Assembly: GCA_010015655.1 (NCBI GenBank)
Contig: ML976699.1
Location: forward strand, 62,001 to 126,000
Reading direction: 5' to 3'
Length of the DNA stretch: 64,000 nt
Source of the DNA: Bimuria novae-zelandiae CBS 107.79
Taxonomy: Eukaryota; Ascomycota; Dothideomycetes; Pleosporales; Didymosphaeriaceae
The notes beneath the pieces were generated by a model that saw nothing but the letters and a program-made list of their open reading frames with translations, searched no databases and was not told where the DNA came from. Positions within the stretch are counted from its first letter, which is position 1. Each line of letters opens with the position of its first letter. Shown piece by piece: positions 1 through 11,977 of this stretch. The position numbers and the translations under genes are program-made.

Positions 1-3000
1 TTTTAGCAGAGCCCCTCTATGTTGGGGGCTTAGTACGCTATATAGTATAGCTAAGTGGGCTATGCGCCGGGCGATAATCCTTTTAAATCCCTTACTAAGG
101 CAGAGTAGCATGGCGAGGGGTCTTATAGAGCCTAGAACTATATAGTCCTTCTTACCATGCTTCCTGATAAACACGATCTCTCCGTCCTTCTAGGCGGCGG
201 AGTAGTAATTAAGCTTAAGTAGGTCGCGGTAGATATTATAGACGTACTATCTAATGTAGTTCTAGCATGCTATAAGTAGCTAGACAGTTATACTATCTAC
301 GCCTAGTAAGGTGCTAGAGACCCTAATCACGTAGCGCTCTGTCTCTTTAATAGATAGGTATATGTCCTAAGGGATTATAGGGTTTTCTTATAGGGAGGGC
401 GGTTCTAGTAGGTTATCCTCTAGCGTAAATTTGTAAAGTAGTGCTTGTTAAAGCATCTTAGTCTTGTCCTTATCCTTAGTCGCCTCTACGCCTCTAAAGA
501 CTATTAGCGCCTAAGTCCTAGTGGGTTCTAGCTTGTGCTAGTTAATAATTTAGAAAAGTTCTTAGTTATTTACTACGTTATCTATAGTGTGTTACTAGTA
601 TTTTTTCTTTACTTTGCGGACTATTACTAAGAAGGTGCGCGTCTCCTCGGAGGGGCCCCGCCTAGTATAGCTATCTAGCGAGTTTAAGTGTGCCTAGTAA
701 GCTTATTTACAGGCGTTTATCCACTACGGCGCCAAATGGCCTATCCCTTTTTTCTTCCTACCTGCTATCTCTAGGGCGTTTATAAAAACTTCTTCTAAGG
801 TAGTAACGCGCCTATTAACGTGCTTACGAGTCTATAGCCCGTTTAAGCTAAGGGTGCCCTTTATCCCATTAGCAATAGCGTTAATAAATAGCGGGAGCTT
901 CGTAGTAGGGATCCTATATTAGAACTAGTTAAGTGGCTCCTATCCCCTACTAGGTATCGTAGTAACTAGCGTGTTATAGTCTAAGCCATAGTTTATGTCC
1001 GCTTGTACCGCTATAGTAGCGAAGGGGATGTTGCAAAAGGAAAGGTCTATAACGTGTCCTGCATGGTAGGTGGGGACCCCAGGCTTTTTAATATAGTCCA
1101 TGCTATTATCTGTGGCCTATTAGGCCAGTTCGGCGCCGCCATGTGTAGTCGTAACACTAGGTTTAAATATGTTATGTTTAGCGTTAAGGTCGCCCCTAGC
1201 TAGGCATCTGTTAGGCGGGGTAAGGTAGGTAATATAGTTAAGAACAGGCGTAGTCTATAGCGCCTAATAGGCATTAAGTATTAAGATTCTATTAACGTTA
1301 ATCTACTATATGTCCTGGTTATAGAGTAGAGTGCGTAGTGTAATTTTTAATTAGTTTCCCTTACAGGTAAAGATAAGAACCTAGGGGCGGTCTGCCTCCT
1401 AGGTCTCCTAGCTATCCTAGCTATCTACTAGTAGGTAGAAGTTATAGCCAGGGTGGTTTAAAGTGCGTGTGCCTAGCCAGGTAGCCAGCTCTTACATGTA
1501 GATAACGTCGATGCCCTCCTTAAAAGCAATCTTAAGGGCGGCTATATATACTAGGCCACTTTTACTAATATTTATTTAGCATACTTTAATGTTAGGCTCC
1601 CTGCGTAGGGTGGGTCTACGGCGGTTATTCCTTATTAGCTTGAGGATTCGTCCATGGTCTAGTCCTCTTGTAAGGAGGACTGTGTATGCTCTTCCTGTCT
1701 CGCGCTTCTGGTAGAAAGCGCGGCGAGGTTTAGGCTATCGCTTATGGGCGCAGAGGACCGCATAGGCCTATTTAATAGGCGTGGAGCGGCTTGTCGTAAG
1801 GCGGTGTCGGGGTACGGGGTTAAGCGTCGAGGTCTTCTTAGGGGACGATAGCTTTGGGTTACCAGTTCCTGCTCTAGCTAACTTAGTATTATTAACACAG
1901 GCTTAGTTTAGTTATTATCTTCTCCGCTAGGGGAGGTGCCCTAGCCCTAGGCAGTAGGCTCGGGTTAAGGGTGTAGGTTATATAACTAGTTAAAGGCCTT
2001 TTATCTAGCGCGTCTTAGTGTCGCTAGTTCGCGGTAAGTTAGTTAAATAATATAGCTATTTACTTGCCTAGGTTTAACTAGGCAAGTAGGGTTGTCTGCG
2101 GCGTGTAGGCCGCGGTAGTTAGGGCATTATTATTTATAAGCGTAGTTGTCTCCTATTAGGCCTTTATGCTTACTAGGTTTCTTTTTATAGTTATAGTAGC
2201 AAGGTATGCGTGTGTAGCGTGCTGCGTTATAATAGCCCTAGCAGCTAGGGTTATAGCGTTCTATAGCTCGCTTCTTACTTATCTCGCGGGAAAGGTCGCT
2301 GGCACTAAAGAGGCAGAAAGCCACTATAGGCTTTTTAAAGGACACTATCTAGGTAGTATGTCCAAATTAATTAGGGCTATATTAAGAGGGATAATAGTTT
2401 ACAGGGTGTTATTTTATCTGCGTGTAAACCTTATCCGCTATTATTTAGAGGGAGTAGGGCACGTCTTCCCCTAGCAGCGAGCGGTAGCTACTAGGTACTC
2501 TAGGTATAGTATAGTTAACCTATCGCGTAGGTAACTTAGCGCTATTAGCTTTAATAAATCTTATTATTAATTTCTTCTTTTCCTGTTCCATAAGTTGCTG
2601 TCGTATATTGTTAGAGGCCAGAGTGATGGCCCACCCAGTGCGGGTCCTTATAGCCATAGGGATAGCGCTAGGGTCGAGCCCTATAGCGGCGCAGATAGCC
2701 GTTTATATAGTAAAGGTAAAGGTCTGGCCTAACTAGTTAGCCAGGTCCGCGACTGTAAGTAAAATCCGTGGGTCTATTACCTGTCTAGGTGTGGTTTACC
2801 ACTTATCCATGGTTGTAGATTTCCTGCTACTGCCTGTGGTCGTCGTGTATCCGCTATCTCCGTGGGAGGCGGATGCTACGCTTACCCATGTCCTCTAGGG
2901 CTAGGCGGCAAGGCCGCTATCGCTATCCGTAGTGTAGGCGGTAGTTGTCGAGTCATAGCCAGTCCTAGCTATATTCGGACGAGGGCTTGGCGTAGCCAAA

Positions 3001-3480
3001 TTTTTTAGTGTCTATATAAGGCGGTTACGGAGGGTAGAGGTAGCTGCTAGCTCCTCTAGGCGCTTAAGATTAGTAACGCAATAGTTAATAGCTTTAGCTA
3101 TAGCTATTATAACTTTCTCCTAGGTCTCTGCCGCCTTGCGCGTAGCCGTAAGGTAGGAGGTAAGAGCATTAGCCACTATGTTTATAGCAGCTTCTAGGCG
3201 GATAGGCACGCCTCCACTAAAGGAAAGACGTCTAGGAGGGCGGATATTAGTCTGTTAGCGCTTCCTAGAGGGGTGCTAGATGTTAGTCTGCTGCGCAAAC
3301 TCAGGGTCTACGGGGCGGGTCGCTATAGAGGCCCCCAAAAGGGGCCTCTAAGGCGTCTCCATCGCTATTATCAGCCCACCGCACGCGTGCGGTGCCTAAG
3401 GATGGCTAGGAGTAGGATTTCAGGTGAAAGTGAGATGAACGGGATAAAGATTTCGCAATTTTTACCACTTTCTCGAAATT
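1..3480 (-). mobile_element. Decayed non-LTR (LINE, Tad/I-like) retrotransposon, cut by window edge
   Basis: Read on the minus strand, the DNA gives a gag-like 5' part (about 3480-1800), then an apurinic/apyrimidinic-type endonuclease (about 1600-850), then the start of a reverse transcriptase that runs off the left edge. Recognisable pieces are GDLNAKH near 1190, typical of LINE endonucleases (usually GDFNAHH), the following AGHVIDLSFCNIPFA near 1050-1010, and LSKGFKRIIARRIAHLA near 110-50, the entry to the RT domain. Stops fall mainly where glutamine is expected, and the base composition is AT-rich, both as RIP leaves them. No reading frame survives. The 5' end is placed near 3480 because gag-like coding ends there. 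The order and motifs are seen; the Tad/I assignment is from family knowledge. Confidence 0.8.
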
Positions 3481-3599
3481 CCTAAAGTTGGTGAAGGTGA
3501 GTTACATAGACAGTGGGTGCTAGAATATAGAATAAGGCTAGTAGGTAGTATTCCTACTAATACTGCGCACGCCACTCATAAGACTAATACACGTACTAA

Positions 3600-6500
3600 A
3601 CAAAGACCGTAGAAGGCAGACGCGTGAACCTGGCACTAATAATTAGGCTATCTAGGCCCTTAGGCCCTCGAACACCTCGTGTAGTAATCTAAGGGAGTAA
3701 GGATTAAAGGCCTCCCTACAGTTAAATGTAACGCCTGCGGTAAAGCAAAACTAAAATGGCAAATACGCTGGCAAGCCAGGAAGCAAACTAAAGGCCCTAG
3801 CGAGCGAGTTGCAATAGACTTTCACGACTATAAAGTAGATAGCTTAATAAGAGAGAAGAGCTAAATACTAATTACTAACTAATTCTCTAGCTTCGCATAG
3901 GACTACTACTTTAAGGATAACTACCTAGCACGCTTAATTATTAAATTACTTAGCACCTTTATATAGTTTATAAAAGTACAATACAACATTATAGTAAAAG
4001 TAATTAAATCCAACAACGAGATCTTCTCTATTAAGGTAAATATTAAGAAGTAGTGCTTAGCGCAAGGTATTAAGATTAAGCCTTTAGTACTAGATACTTA
4101 AGCACAAAATAGAGGAGCTAAACGCTTAGGGGGTGTAATTAAGGAGAAAGCGCGCGCGATGCGACTTAACTCTAACCTACCCTAGTAAATATAGCCTAAG
4201 ATTACCTAAGCCGCAGTCTACCTATATAATTAAACGCTAAACTACGCCAATTAATAGCAATCTCTATATAAAGTGTTCTTTACAACAGTAGCCTTTCAGA
4301 ACGGCATTGTCACCTAACTAAAGAAGCCTAATTAAGCTTACTTAAAAGCCTATAGCTACAAGACCTTTACTATAACTAATAACACTAAACGTGGTAAGAG
4401 CAAGCTCTAGCGACTAGATCCTAAAGCATAGATAGGTTATTTAGTTAGCTATAAATTAGCTAATATCTAGAGAATATAGATTCCCTCTCTAGCAAAGACA
4501 ATTAGTACTCGCGATGTAATTTTCGACGAGGATACTATATTCTTAGGCAAAACTAAAGACCTAGTAGACAACCTTATATATAATACATTAGAAGAAATAG
4601 CAGCCTAGGTGCGATTAGTAGAGCTACCTTCTTTACCTTAATAAGAGCAAGCCACCGAGTCCTTCTTTAAGGATAAGATAATTAGTAAAGCGCTAGAGGA
4701 AGAGGTTAAAAGCGCTCCTAAGTATAATTAAGGTAGGAGAGCTGGGTACGAATATCTAACGCCTCTATTAACACCGCCACTAGTAACACTCCTTGCATAA
4801 CTAATGGCAGGAGGCGATTAAGCTAGACTACCCTAAGAGTTATAAATAGGGTAGTTGTAAACAAGCGCATAGGCCACAGCCTTTATAGCAGGCACCAAAG
4901 CCAGTAGCAACGGCAAATATAAAGGCAAAATTCTTAATAAGGCGTAGCTTTAACAAATAATTATATTAGGCAAGAAGCCACATTAAAGCGTGCTTCTAGA
5001 GCCACCCACATGCTAAAGCAAGCTCGAAGATCACCCTCTTTATAATATATAGAAGGAAGTAGAACGTTCCTATCTACAAAGCTATAAGAAAATAAAGTCT
5101 TAGAGCGAGGTCGCAGTAGCTCTAGTAAAGGTAGCAGGCTATTAAATCCTCAACTACATGTGGGTATATACCTATAAGTTCGACAAACACTATTAACTAT
5201 AAAAGTGTAAGGCAAGGCTAGTAGTGCAAGGCAATTAATACGGCACCTAACCTCGCAAGAAACCTACGCCGTAATACTTATAGAATAATCCTTTCGCATG
5301 CTTATAGCAATTGTAGCTTGGTTTAACCTAGAGCTTATCTAATATAACGTTACGAACGCGTTTATTCACGTAAAGCTGGACAGAGAAATCTACATAAGAA
5401 TGCCCCGCGGATACACGCGAGCAGGCATAGTCCTTAAACTATATAAAGCACTATATGGACTACGCATATCTCTACTACTCTAGTAAAGAGAGTTCACATT
5501 AACGCTCCGTGATATTGGCTTTAAAACAGTGCCCTACGAGCCATGCTACCTTATTAAGGACGGCATTATTATCTTCTTTTATATAGATGATCTTATTATC
5601 GCCTATTAGAAGAATCACGAGCCTGCAGCAAAAGCAGCTATTAAAGAGATAAAAACTAAATTTACCCTTACTAGTAGGAAAGACCTGTAATAGTTTCTAG
5701 GAATTAAAATTATTAGGAACCGCTTAAATAGAAAGATCTGGCTTTCACAAGCATTATACATCGACAAAATATCGCGCCTTATTAATTACTATAAGATTTG
5801 CCATAATACCCCGATAGGTTTAATTAAATTACTCTTAAGAATAGGACTAGCTAGCAAGGGTAAGATCAATCGATACTAGCGTAAAGTTAGATTAATTCTC
5901 TATACTATAGTTATAACTTGACTAGATATTGCCTTTATAAGCTCTAGATTATTACGATTCTTATCTAACCTAAGTAAAGAGTATTAAGCGGCTACTAATT
6001 AAGTTCTCCTCTATTTTGCTAATACTAAATTACTAGGTCTTTAGCTTAGGGGTGTAGATACTTTAGAAGTAGCAAGCAACGCATCCTTTATAGATAATAC
6101 ACTTAATCGCAAGAGTTTATAAGGATACATTATTAAGCTATTTAGCGGCCTGATTGCCTAAAAAGCAAGCAAGCAAGATACAGTTACTACATTAATAATA
6201 GAGGCCAAACTTCTAGCGCTTTTATAAGTGGCTAAGGAGGCTATCTTTACTTTACGATTACTCTAGGAGCTCTAGATCGCTATAAGCAATTACCTAATTA
6301 TAATTAACTATAATAATTAATAAACTATTTGCCTAGTTACTAAAGAGATCGCAAAGCTATAGACCAAGCTCCGCTATATAGATATCTACAATTACTAGCT
6401 AAGATAAGAAGTCACACTTAGGAAAATTAAGGTGGACTATTAACGCTTAGAGGACATAGTTGTAGATAGACTTATAAAAGCCTTGCTAGTAAATAAATAG

Positions 6501-6892
6501 AGCAAGTTTCTAAATAAACTAGGACTTAAAGATATATTAGATAAGATTACTAATTAAGAGGTTACCCTGCAGGATCTACAGCAAAGGATAGAGGCTTTTA
6601 AGTTAGAATAATAGATAGATAAATAATGCGAAGGTCCAGCTTGAGGATAAGCCCAAGCTAAGGGGGTGTATCCGATTATATGGCCTCTATCTATTGTGGA
6701 TATAAGGCTAGAGCACTCTCTCTTTTGTACTATTCTAAATAGGGCTAGCGCTATAATAGCACTTATTTAGAGCCTCGCACACATCTACATTCCAGACATA
6801 GATAGAACACGAACATTATTAATAAATTATTACAACTATCAATTCTCATTATTGCATTATCTTAAAGTGATAGAACACTATTAAATCTAACA
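3600..6892 (+). mobile_element. Decayed Ty1/copia LTR retrotransposon, 5'-truncated
   Basis: One plus-strand coding frame can be followed for 3 kb if the TAA/TAG codons are read as glutamine. It starts in the GAG-pre-integrase zone (WHxxLGYLGPxALEHLV at about 3631-3680), passes through the integrase core (about 3780-4570), then the reverse transcriptase (about 5290-5960, with the catalytic FYIDDLI near 5578-5600) and the RNase H (about 6050-6600). A polypurine tract (AAGGGGGTG) and a 3' LTR follow. No gag, protease or 5' LTR is seen, so the left end is missing or lies under the neighbouring LINE. Dozens of CAA/CAG-to-TAA/TAG changes and almost no indels mark RIP rather than random decay. It cannot make protein. 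Confidence 0.88.
6667..6892 (+). repeat. 3' LTR of the copia relic
   Basis: The segment begins TGTATCC directly after a purine run and ends TCTAACA, so it has the TG...CA termini of an LTR. It is 226 bp, a normal length for a fungal copia LTR. No matching 5' LTR was found in the window, so the boundaries rest on the polypurine tract and the TG/CA ends only. Confidence 0.6.
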
Positions 6893-6989
6893 GTAGACTT
6901 GTCCACCATTATTTAAATTCTTTAGTAGCGAGCTTTTTAGGCTTATTATTTGTAGGGTCTGTTTGGCACTAGTTAGAATAGTGCGATTA

Positions 6990-7300
6990 TAGTAGTATAG
7001 GGCGGGGTACTAGTGCGAATAGCTGTGCGAGTAGTTAAACTTTTGTGTATAGGCGCTGCGGGCGTCCGGCGCCTTTTTCTCTATATGCTACGGTTAGTCG
7101 CGTGCGCGCTATAAGCGGGTAACCTTTATTAACGTAGTATAGGCGCATAGCGAACCTCGCCTTGCACTCTTTAAGCGCCGTAGCTACTGAGGGAATGCCT
7201 ACGTCTCTATACAGCGTGGCAGTGGGCGTGGTGCGGTAGGCGGGGACGACGCCTCTAACCGCTATTGTAAGGGCCTTTTCCAGGGCGGCGTTGCAGGGGT
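6990..7300 (-). mobile_element. Fragment of a second LINE (RT C-terminal region)
   Basis: The minus strand encodes a stretch with the pattern ALTIAVRGVVPAYRTTPT followed by ALYRDVGIPS-like sequence, which matches the region after the RT core of Tad/I-type LINEs (RAVLPVWRTTPxxALYREAG in the family). It is not continuous with the LINE at 1-3480: the domain order and orientation mean it comes from another copy. It is interrupted on its 5' side by the inverted-repeat element at 7305. Confidence 0.6.
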
Positions 7301-7304
7301 CATA

Positions 7305-7667
7305 GATGGGTCTAACTAAGTAAAATACTAAAATTCTATACTTTAAACTCTTTATAACTTAATAAATATTAAGGTTATTCTTATTTAATTTTGATATAGG
7401 GTGTGTATATATATATGTTATATAACTCTTAAAAAAGCCTCTATTGTACATTTATTTTGGAGAGAAATTATTATTTTAGTAATATTTTATATCTATTTTT
7501 AGGATACACGACTTAATATATTATATAATTTTTTAAAAATTTAATATATTAGTAGTGGTATATATACACACCATATATTAAAATTGCATAAGTATAACAC
7601 CTCTATTTATAAAGGTATAGAGAGTTTAACGTTTAGAATTTTAGTATTCTACTTCGTTAGACCCAAC
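7305..7667. mobile_element. TA-flanked inverted-repeat element (MITE-like)
   Basis: The two ends are inverted copies for roughly 110 bp: the left end reads GATGGGTCTAACTAAG and the complement of the right end reads GTTGGGTCTAACGAAG, and both continue through a shared TACTAAAATTCTA. TA dinucleotides flank it (7303-7304 and 7668-7669), the target-site duplication of Tc1/mariner-type insertions. It is 363 bp, has no coding capacity and is strongly AT-rich. It sits at the end of a LINE fragment. Confidence 0.7.
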
Positions 7668-7669
7668 TA

Positions 7670-8930
7670 TGGCCCTTACAATCCAATCCATTTATAAAGC
7701 CTACTAGAAACTAGTAGAGAATCTAAATAATTATTAATAAAAAATTAACGAATTTCTATAGAAATTAATGCACCTGAGACGAAGGAAGAGACACTAAAAA
7801 TATATTACTAAGTAAGTTTAACGTTAACTATATTATTATAGAATAGCTAATAGTAGTATTAATTATTAAATAATTTTTTATTTTAGCTTTTACGTTCTCT
7901 CTCTTTACTACTATTTTTATAATAAGATATAACGTCTTTTTATAAGTATGCTCTTTAGCTTAAATTAGTATTCTTTTATATATTATATAATATCCGTATA
8001 ATTATTATTACTAATTTCTTCTTATCTTCTTCTACCTTCTTCTTATATTCCTCTTAAGTTTTTTCTAGAGAAGTCTAACTTATATTTATATAAAAATAAC
8101 CTATATACACATACTTAGTATACTTTAAACTAGCACTTAGCATAACGTAATAAACGCGATTTTTAAAATAGGAGTTAGTATAAGTATTTTCTATAATAGT
8201 GTTTACACTAAGGATTTTGTTGAATGGGCTCTTTTAGCTAGCTGCTTATGGGATGAGCACTTAAGTAGCAAGAGTAAGAGTAGTGTACGGTGTGCACAGC
8301 GCACGGATGGTAGGGGTAGGCAATAATATCTGGTTCTTGCTTGTCTTGTTCTTCGTACGGACGAAAAGGAGAATATATACATGTTCGCGCAGGTGCACGT
8401 GCATCCTTCTCGCGCGATAACTAGTATTCCGACCGTAACGCTGCTGCGTACGGACAGATTTCGTAATAAAAATAATATTTATAAATAATAGAGTTTATAG
8501 GAATAGTACTAACTAATAAATACGTAGTAGGCAGGATTAATAGCTTATATATAAATGCTAAAATACATAATTTAAAAATAAATTTAAAAGTGAAGGAAGG
8601 TAATATTAAGATTTAAAATTTAATATAAAGATAGTAAACTATTATATATCTAATTATAGCGCGTACACGTAAAAGTACTCCTAGTTTTACTAACTATAGC
8701 GTGAGTAGCTAGAAAGTCCCGTAACTGTTTACTAGAGAGCACTTACTAAAGAGCGCTCGCCAGTAAGTGGTCTTAGACTAGTATATAAAAATATTAAGTA
8801 TAAACCTTTATACTTGTGTTTAACCTATATAATAATATATTATTTAGATTTAACTTAGGTTCGTATTAATTTAATTATAACCTACTTTACTTTTAATACT
8901 AACACCTTATTAATACGCGTAAGTTGTTAA
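7670..8930. other. AT-rich repeat debris, no gene
   Basis: Very AT-rich sequence full of stops in all frames. Two features stand out. A GC-richer island at about 8219-8460 starts TGTTGAATGGG and holds a TATATA motif, so it could be an LTR remnant. A short inverted repeat lies at 8732-8790 (AGAGCACTTACT facing AGTAAGTGGTCT). A frame beginning at 7675 reads sensibly for about 40 codons if TAG/TAA is taken as glutamine, so another RIP-mutated element is likely. No family was recognised. Confidence 0.55.
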
Positions 8931-9402
8931 TACCTCTTCCCTACCTTATAGTACTCTTGCCCGAGAACTAACCCTAGCCTCCTTTGGGACCAGCTACCCT
9001 GAAGGGCTTCAACAATAAACTCGCAGAGAGAATGCAGGTTACGAATATAGGCATAAGTATATGTGTAGTGTAGCCAACGGGCAGCTTTGGCTTTAGATGT
9101 TCCAATGCTAGCTAGTACAAAAGGTAACTGTCCTTGGACAGGCAGCTATAGAGGTATGGATACGTGATATAAGTTGAATATAGTTGCTACTTGAGGCGAG
9201 TGCTACGTCCACAGGCTTATGAACATTTGAATGGCGAGGCGAACGACACTTTGAGCAGTGAGACGCTTTACAAGAATATTTTTGAATTTCTCTGCGCAGG
9301 ATCGAAGCGCCGTCACAACCACCAGCAAGCGCAATCTTGGGAAGCCTCGGCTAGCACGGAGGGATTCCAGAACAGGCTATATCCATTGTTAGCGCCAGCA
9401 TT
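8931..9402. other. Intergenic, composition returns to normal
   Basis: Base composition changes sharply near 8930, from AT-rich repeat DNA to balanced genic DNA. No gene is seen. The small plus-strand frame at 9191-9418 overlaps the 3' exon of the minus-strand secreted-protein gene and has no recognisable features. Confidence 0.5.
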
Positions 9403-9810
9403 TCAGCTACCAGATTGATACACACTCGAGAAGAAAGATGCTGGCATGTATCCATTCCCGTTCGGATTAAGACGGTACCACGTCCTGCACAGAGTTAGTA
9501 GTCACGAAGGTCACCACAACCACTCAGAAACGTACGAGTCACCGTTGACAGTTTCTCCAAATAGGTAACAGTAGACCGACACAAAAGAGCCGCACGGCGT
9601 GGTACCAGCTGCACTGCATTGATTGGTATTGGTGGTTGCACATCCGTATCGAGTGAGACTCCCAGTGCAGCAACTAGCAGTGCGGCCGCCAGTGACGGTG
9701 CAAGAGACAGCCCTGGCCTCTAGCCCGTGGGCCTCCGGAACAGCGGCTGGCGTAGCGTGAGCGGTAACGAGGAGAGTCGCAAGCACCGAAACGGCGAAAG
9801 AGTACTTCAT
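9403..9810 (-). CDS. Small secreted cysteine-rich protein (effector-like)
   Basis: Spliced gene: exon 1 9810-9536, intron 9535-9485 (51 nt, GTACGT donor, CTAAC branch, GTGCAG acceptor), exon 2 9484-9403. It gives about 118 residues. Residues 1-19 form a signal peptide (hydrophobic core, ending THAT/ATPA-like before cleavage). A short acidic pro-stretch ends in EARA, then the mature part carries seven cysteines in about 45 residues. Without splicing the frame stops at residue 99. With splicing it ends in a GETVNGDSTWYRL...GYMPASF pattern, as in SH3-like small secreted proteins of plant-associated fungi (family knowledge, not tested). It is isolated beside the transposon island, a common place for effector genes. 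The function is unknown and no host role can be shown from sequence. Confidence 0.68.
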
Positions 9811-9895
9811 GGTGATTGGGAATCGTGTGGATGTTGAGTGGAATAGGGATAGAGCTTTGCAAGCGCTTGCTGTTGATCTTGGTCGGACTCGCGCT

Positions 9896-9902
9896 CTTTA
9901 TA
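9896..9902 (-). promoter_or_regulatory. TATA box of the secreted-protein gene
   Basis: TATAAAG on the minus strand, about 86-92 nt upstream of the start codon at 9810, at a usual TATA-to-ATG distance for a filamentous fungus. No competing TATA lies closer. Confidence 0.45.
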
Positions 9903-10695
9903 CATTTGGTTGAAGATACCGGTCAGTAGAGCGCGTTACGTTTTGCCGGTATTCGGCTTAATCGATTGAAGATAATGCCAAGATATTCGTACCTGGACCT
10001 CATCAGCTGAGCTGTGTATAGCCAAGAAGGGAAGGACCGTTACTGTAATACGATGTTGGACCCACAGGCCCTTTCTAGATTGGGTTTCCGAGATAATTAT
10101 TATGCGACCAGATTCGGAAAGCTGAAATACTCCCCTGCGTTACACTGCATTCGTGCAATTTTTGAGTTTTCTTTCTGACCAGTCCCTTGCTTATCGTACG
10201 GTAAGCTTGGAATGCAAAGCCGTCGTAGTATTATCGTATTTGCTTTGAATGCACCAATCCACTCGAATCTGAGCTGCATGCCGTACAACATATAGCCCGT
10301 GTCCTATATTAACCATAACAGAGTTCAGCTGCTGATGGAATGCTAATGGAAGCCGGTAGACCCGATGCACCACCAAGAAGGCACACTAAGGTACGTCATC
10401 GTCGTACCTTCCCCAGTTTACGTACCTTTCTTTTCAGACATATGTGAATTACTACAGAGTGATAGTTTGTCACTCTTTCTTCCTTGATTTCCAATATTAA
10501 CAGAACATCCATGCCTGTGAACAGACCTAATTGTCCCATGTCGGCCACAATCGCACCGACCCGGTCAAAGGGATTCGTATTTATAGAATCGTCTCTTGAC
10601 AGTTCCTAGGACGCTCTCAGATTGCGAGATCCTGGACCGTTCTCGACGACGGCATTGTCCGTCTACACCCACCCGTTCTCCGCGTGCCCAAAGGT
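9903..10695. other. Intergenic
   Basis: It lies between the secreted-protein promoter and the 3' end of the tyrosinase pseudogene. Only short frames without family features were seen on either strand, and no RNA gene or repeat was recognised. Confidence 0.4.
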
Positions 10696-11977
10696 TCAGG
10701 CGTAAATAAAGCAGAAAGGCCCACCCAGGGTACTCAAAGCATCACCGATGGTCACATTCGGATACCCGACGTATGAACCCATGACCAGCGCATCACCCAG
10801 GGTGGTGTTAGGCGCGGTGGTAACGCCGATAGCGCCCGCTCGGCCCGCAAGTGCCTTCTCGCGGTTCTTAAGATCCAGGTTCTGCCATGTTCACCAGACG
10901 ATCTATCATCCCATGATGCGGCCAAAATGCCGCATCTGCCGGGCTATTGTAAAAATTCGACCCCGCATCGCCACCAATCGTGTAGTGTCCGCCCGTATGC
11001 ATGCCCATCCGGCCCGCAGCAAACGCTCCCTGGCACTCGGCCTGGAACGATGCGATGTCTTTGTAGTTCTTGATCAGGTTCACGACTTCGTAGTCGGTGG
11101 TAGAGCTGGCGGCCTGGAGAGAGATGTCGCGGCGGAGACAGCGTGGGTTGTAGCCGATGCCATCGGCTTGAGGGTTCTTGGGAAGACCGCCGGGGATCTG
11201 AAGCATTGTCTGGAACGGTCCCATGTTTGTCTTGAAGCTATGGAAAGTTAGCGGATCCGTGCAATTTCAGTTCAAGTTCAGCGATGACTCTTTGAAATGA
11301 CCAGAGGTAACTCATCCACCACCTGAGCCTAGCTCGAGATGCATATAGCAGAAGCCGGAGATACCATCCTATGGGAAACAAGAAGAGTTTCGGCCTGGAA
11401 TGTACGAGCCATCGCCTGACATGCTGGTGGCGCTACCATCGAAAAATGGGCCGCTCTTTGGGTCCTCAGCATAGTGAGCCCAGTTGTAATAGGGAAAGGT
11501 GCCTTTATAGCCACACTCGGTTCTCAGTATCTGCTCAAAGGTCCAGGTGAAGTAGCGGTGCCACGTCAGGAAGTTACCGCTGCCATGGATGAAGAGCGAC
11601 TGCTGGATGTGGGTGACGACCAGATCATTGTAACGGCTCTTAGCGCCAGGTGCGACGGAAACTGGGGTCTTCGCGGGCAGTTTATGAAGACAGCTGACGG
11701 CATTAGTGAAGGCGATTCTTTCCTTGCCGGACAGTGTTGCCCTGCATTGGTGTTAGTGGTGGAGAGTCTCCAGAAGTTGTTTTCATATGTGACCAACTCA
11801 CCACTCCCTCCAAACCGATGCCTTGTCCAATGTGCAAGTTCTTGGGCTCGGAAGACTGCTCTTAGCTAAGTGAATGTCGAGCTTGAGTATGCCTTCCGCA
11901 GCGAGAGCATCGTTGCCCATAAACTTTGCATGGGCGCTGCCGACCAAGACAACGCTGAGGAAGTGGGAAATCTTCAT
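10696..11977 (-). pseudogene. Tyrosinase (type-3 copper phenol oxidase), decayed
   Basis: Exon 1 (11977-11802) encodes a signal peptide (MKISHFLSVVLVGSAHA). A 60-nt intron (11801-11742, GTGAGT...ATGCAG) follows, then the catalytic domain. Copper site A is intact (THI, FIHGSGNF, LTWHRYF near 11630-11550) and so is site B (HTGGH near 10990, then FWPHHGMIDR near 10910). The frame is broken by TAG at 11371-11369 and TGA at 11314-11312 and 11269-11267. A one-base loss after the HHGMIDR motif (about 10890) shifts the frame, and a TGG in the following WWTWQNLDLKN block has become TGA. The rest reads in the shifted frame to the normal tyrosinase end (GGPFCFIYA, stop 10698-10696). An intact gene would oxidise phenols, for example in pigment formation. 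This copy can give at most a truncated fragment lacking site B. Confidence 0.85.

Noticed and set aside
8950..9000. Telomere-like word (AACCCTAG)
   Set aside because: Only a single unit; no array of TTAGGG repeats anywhere in the window.
10748..11251. 167-residue plus-strand frame
   Set aside because: Antisense to the tyrosinase relic, whose copper-site motifs are unmistakable on the minus strand.
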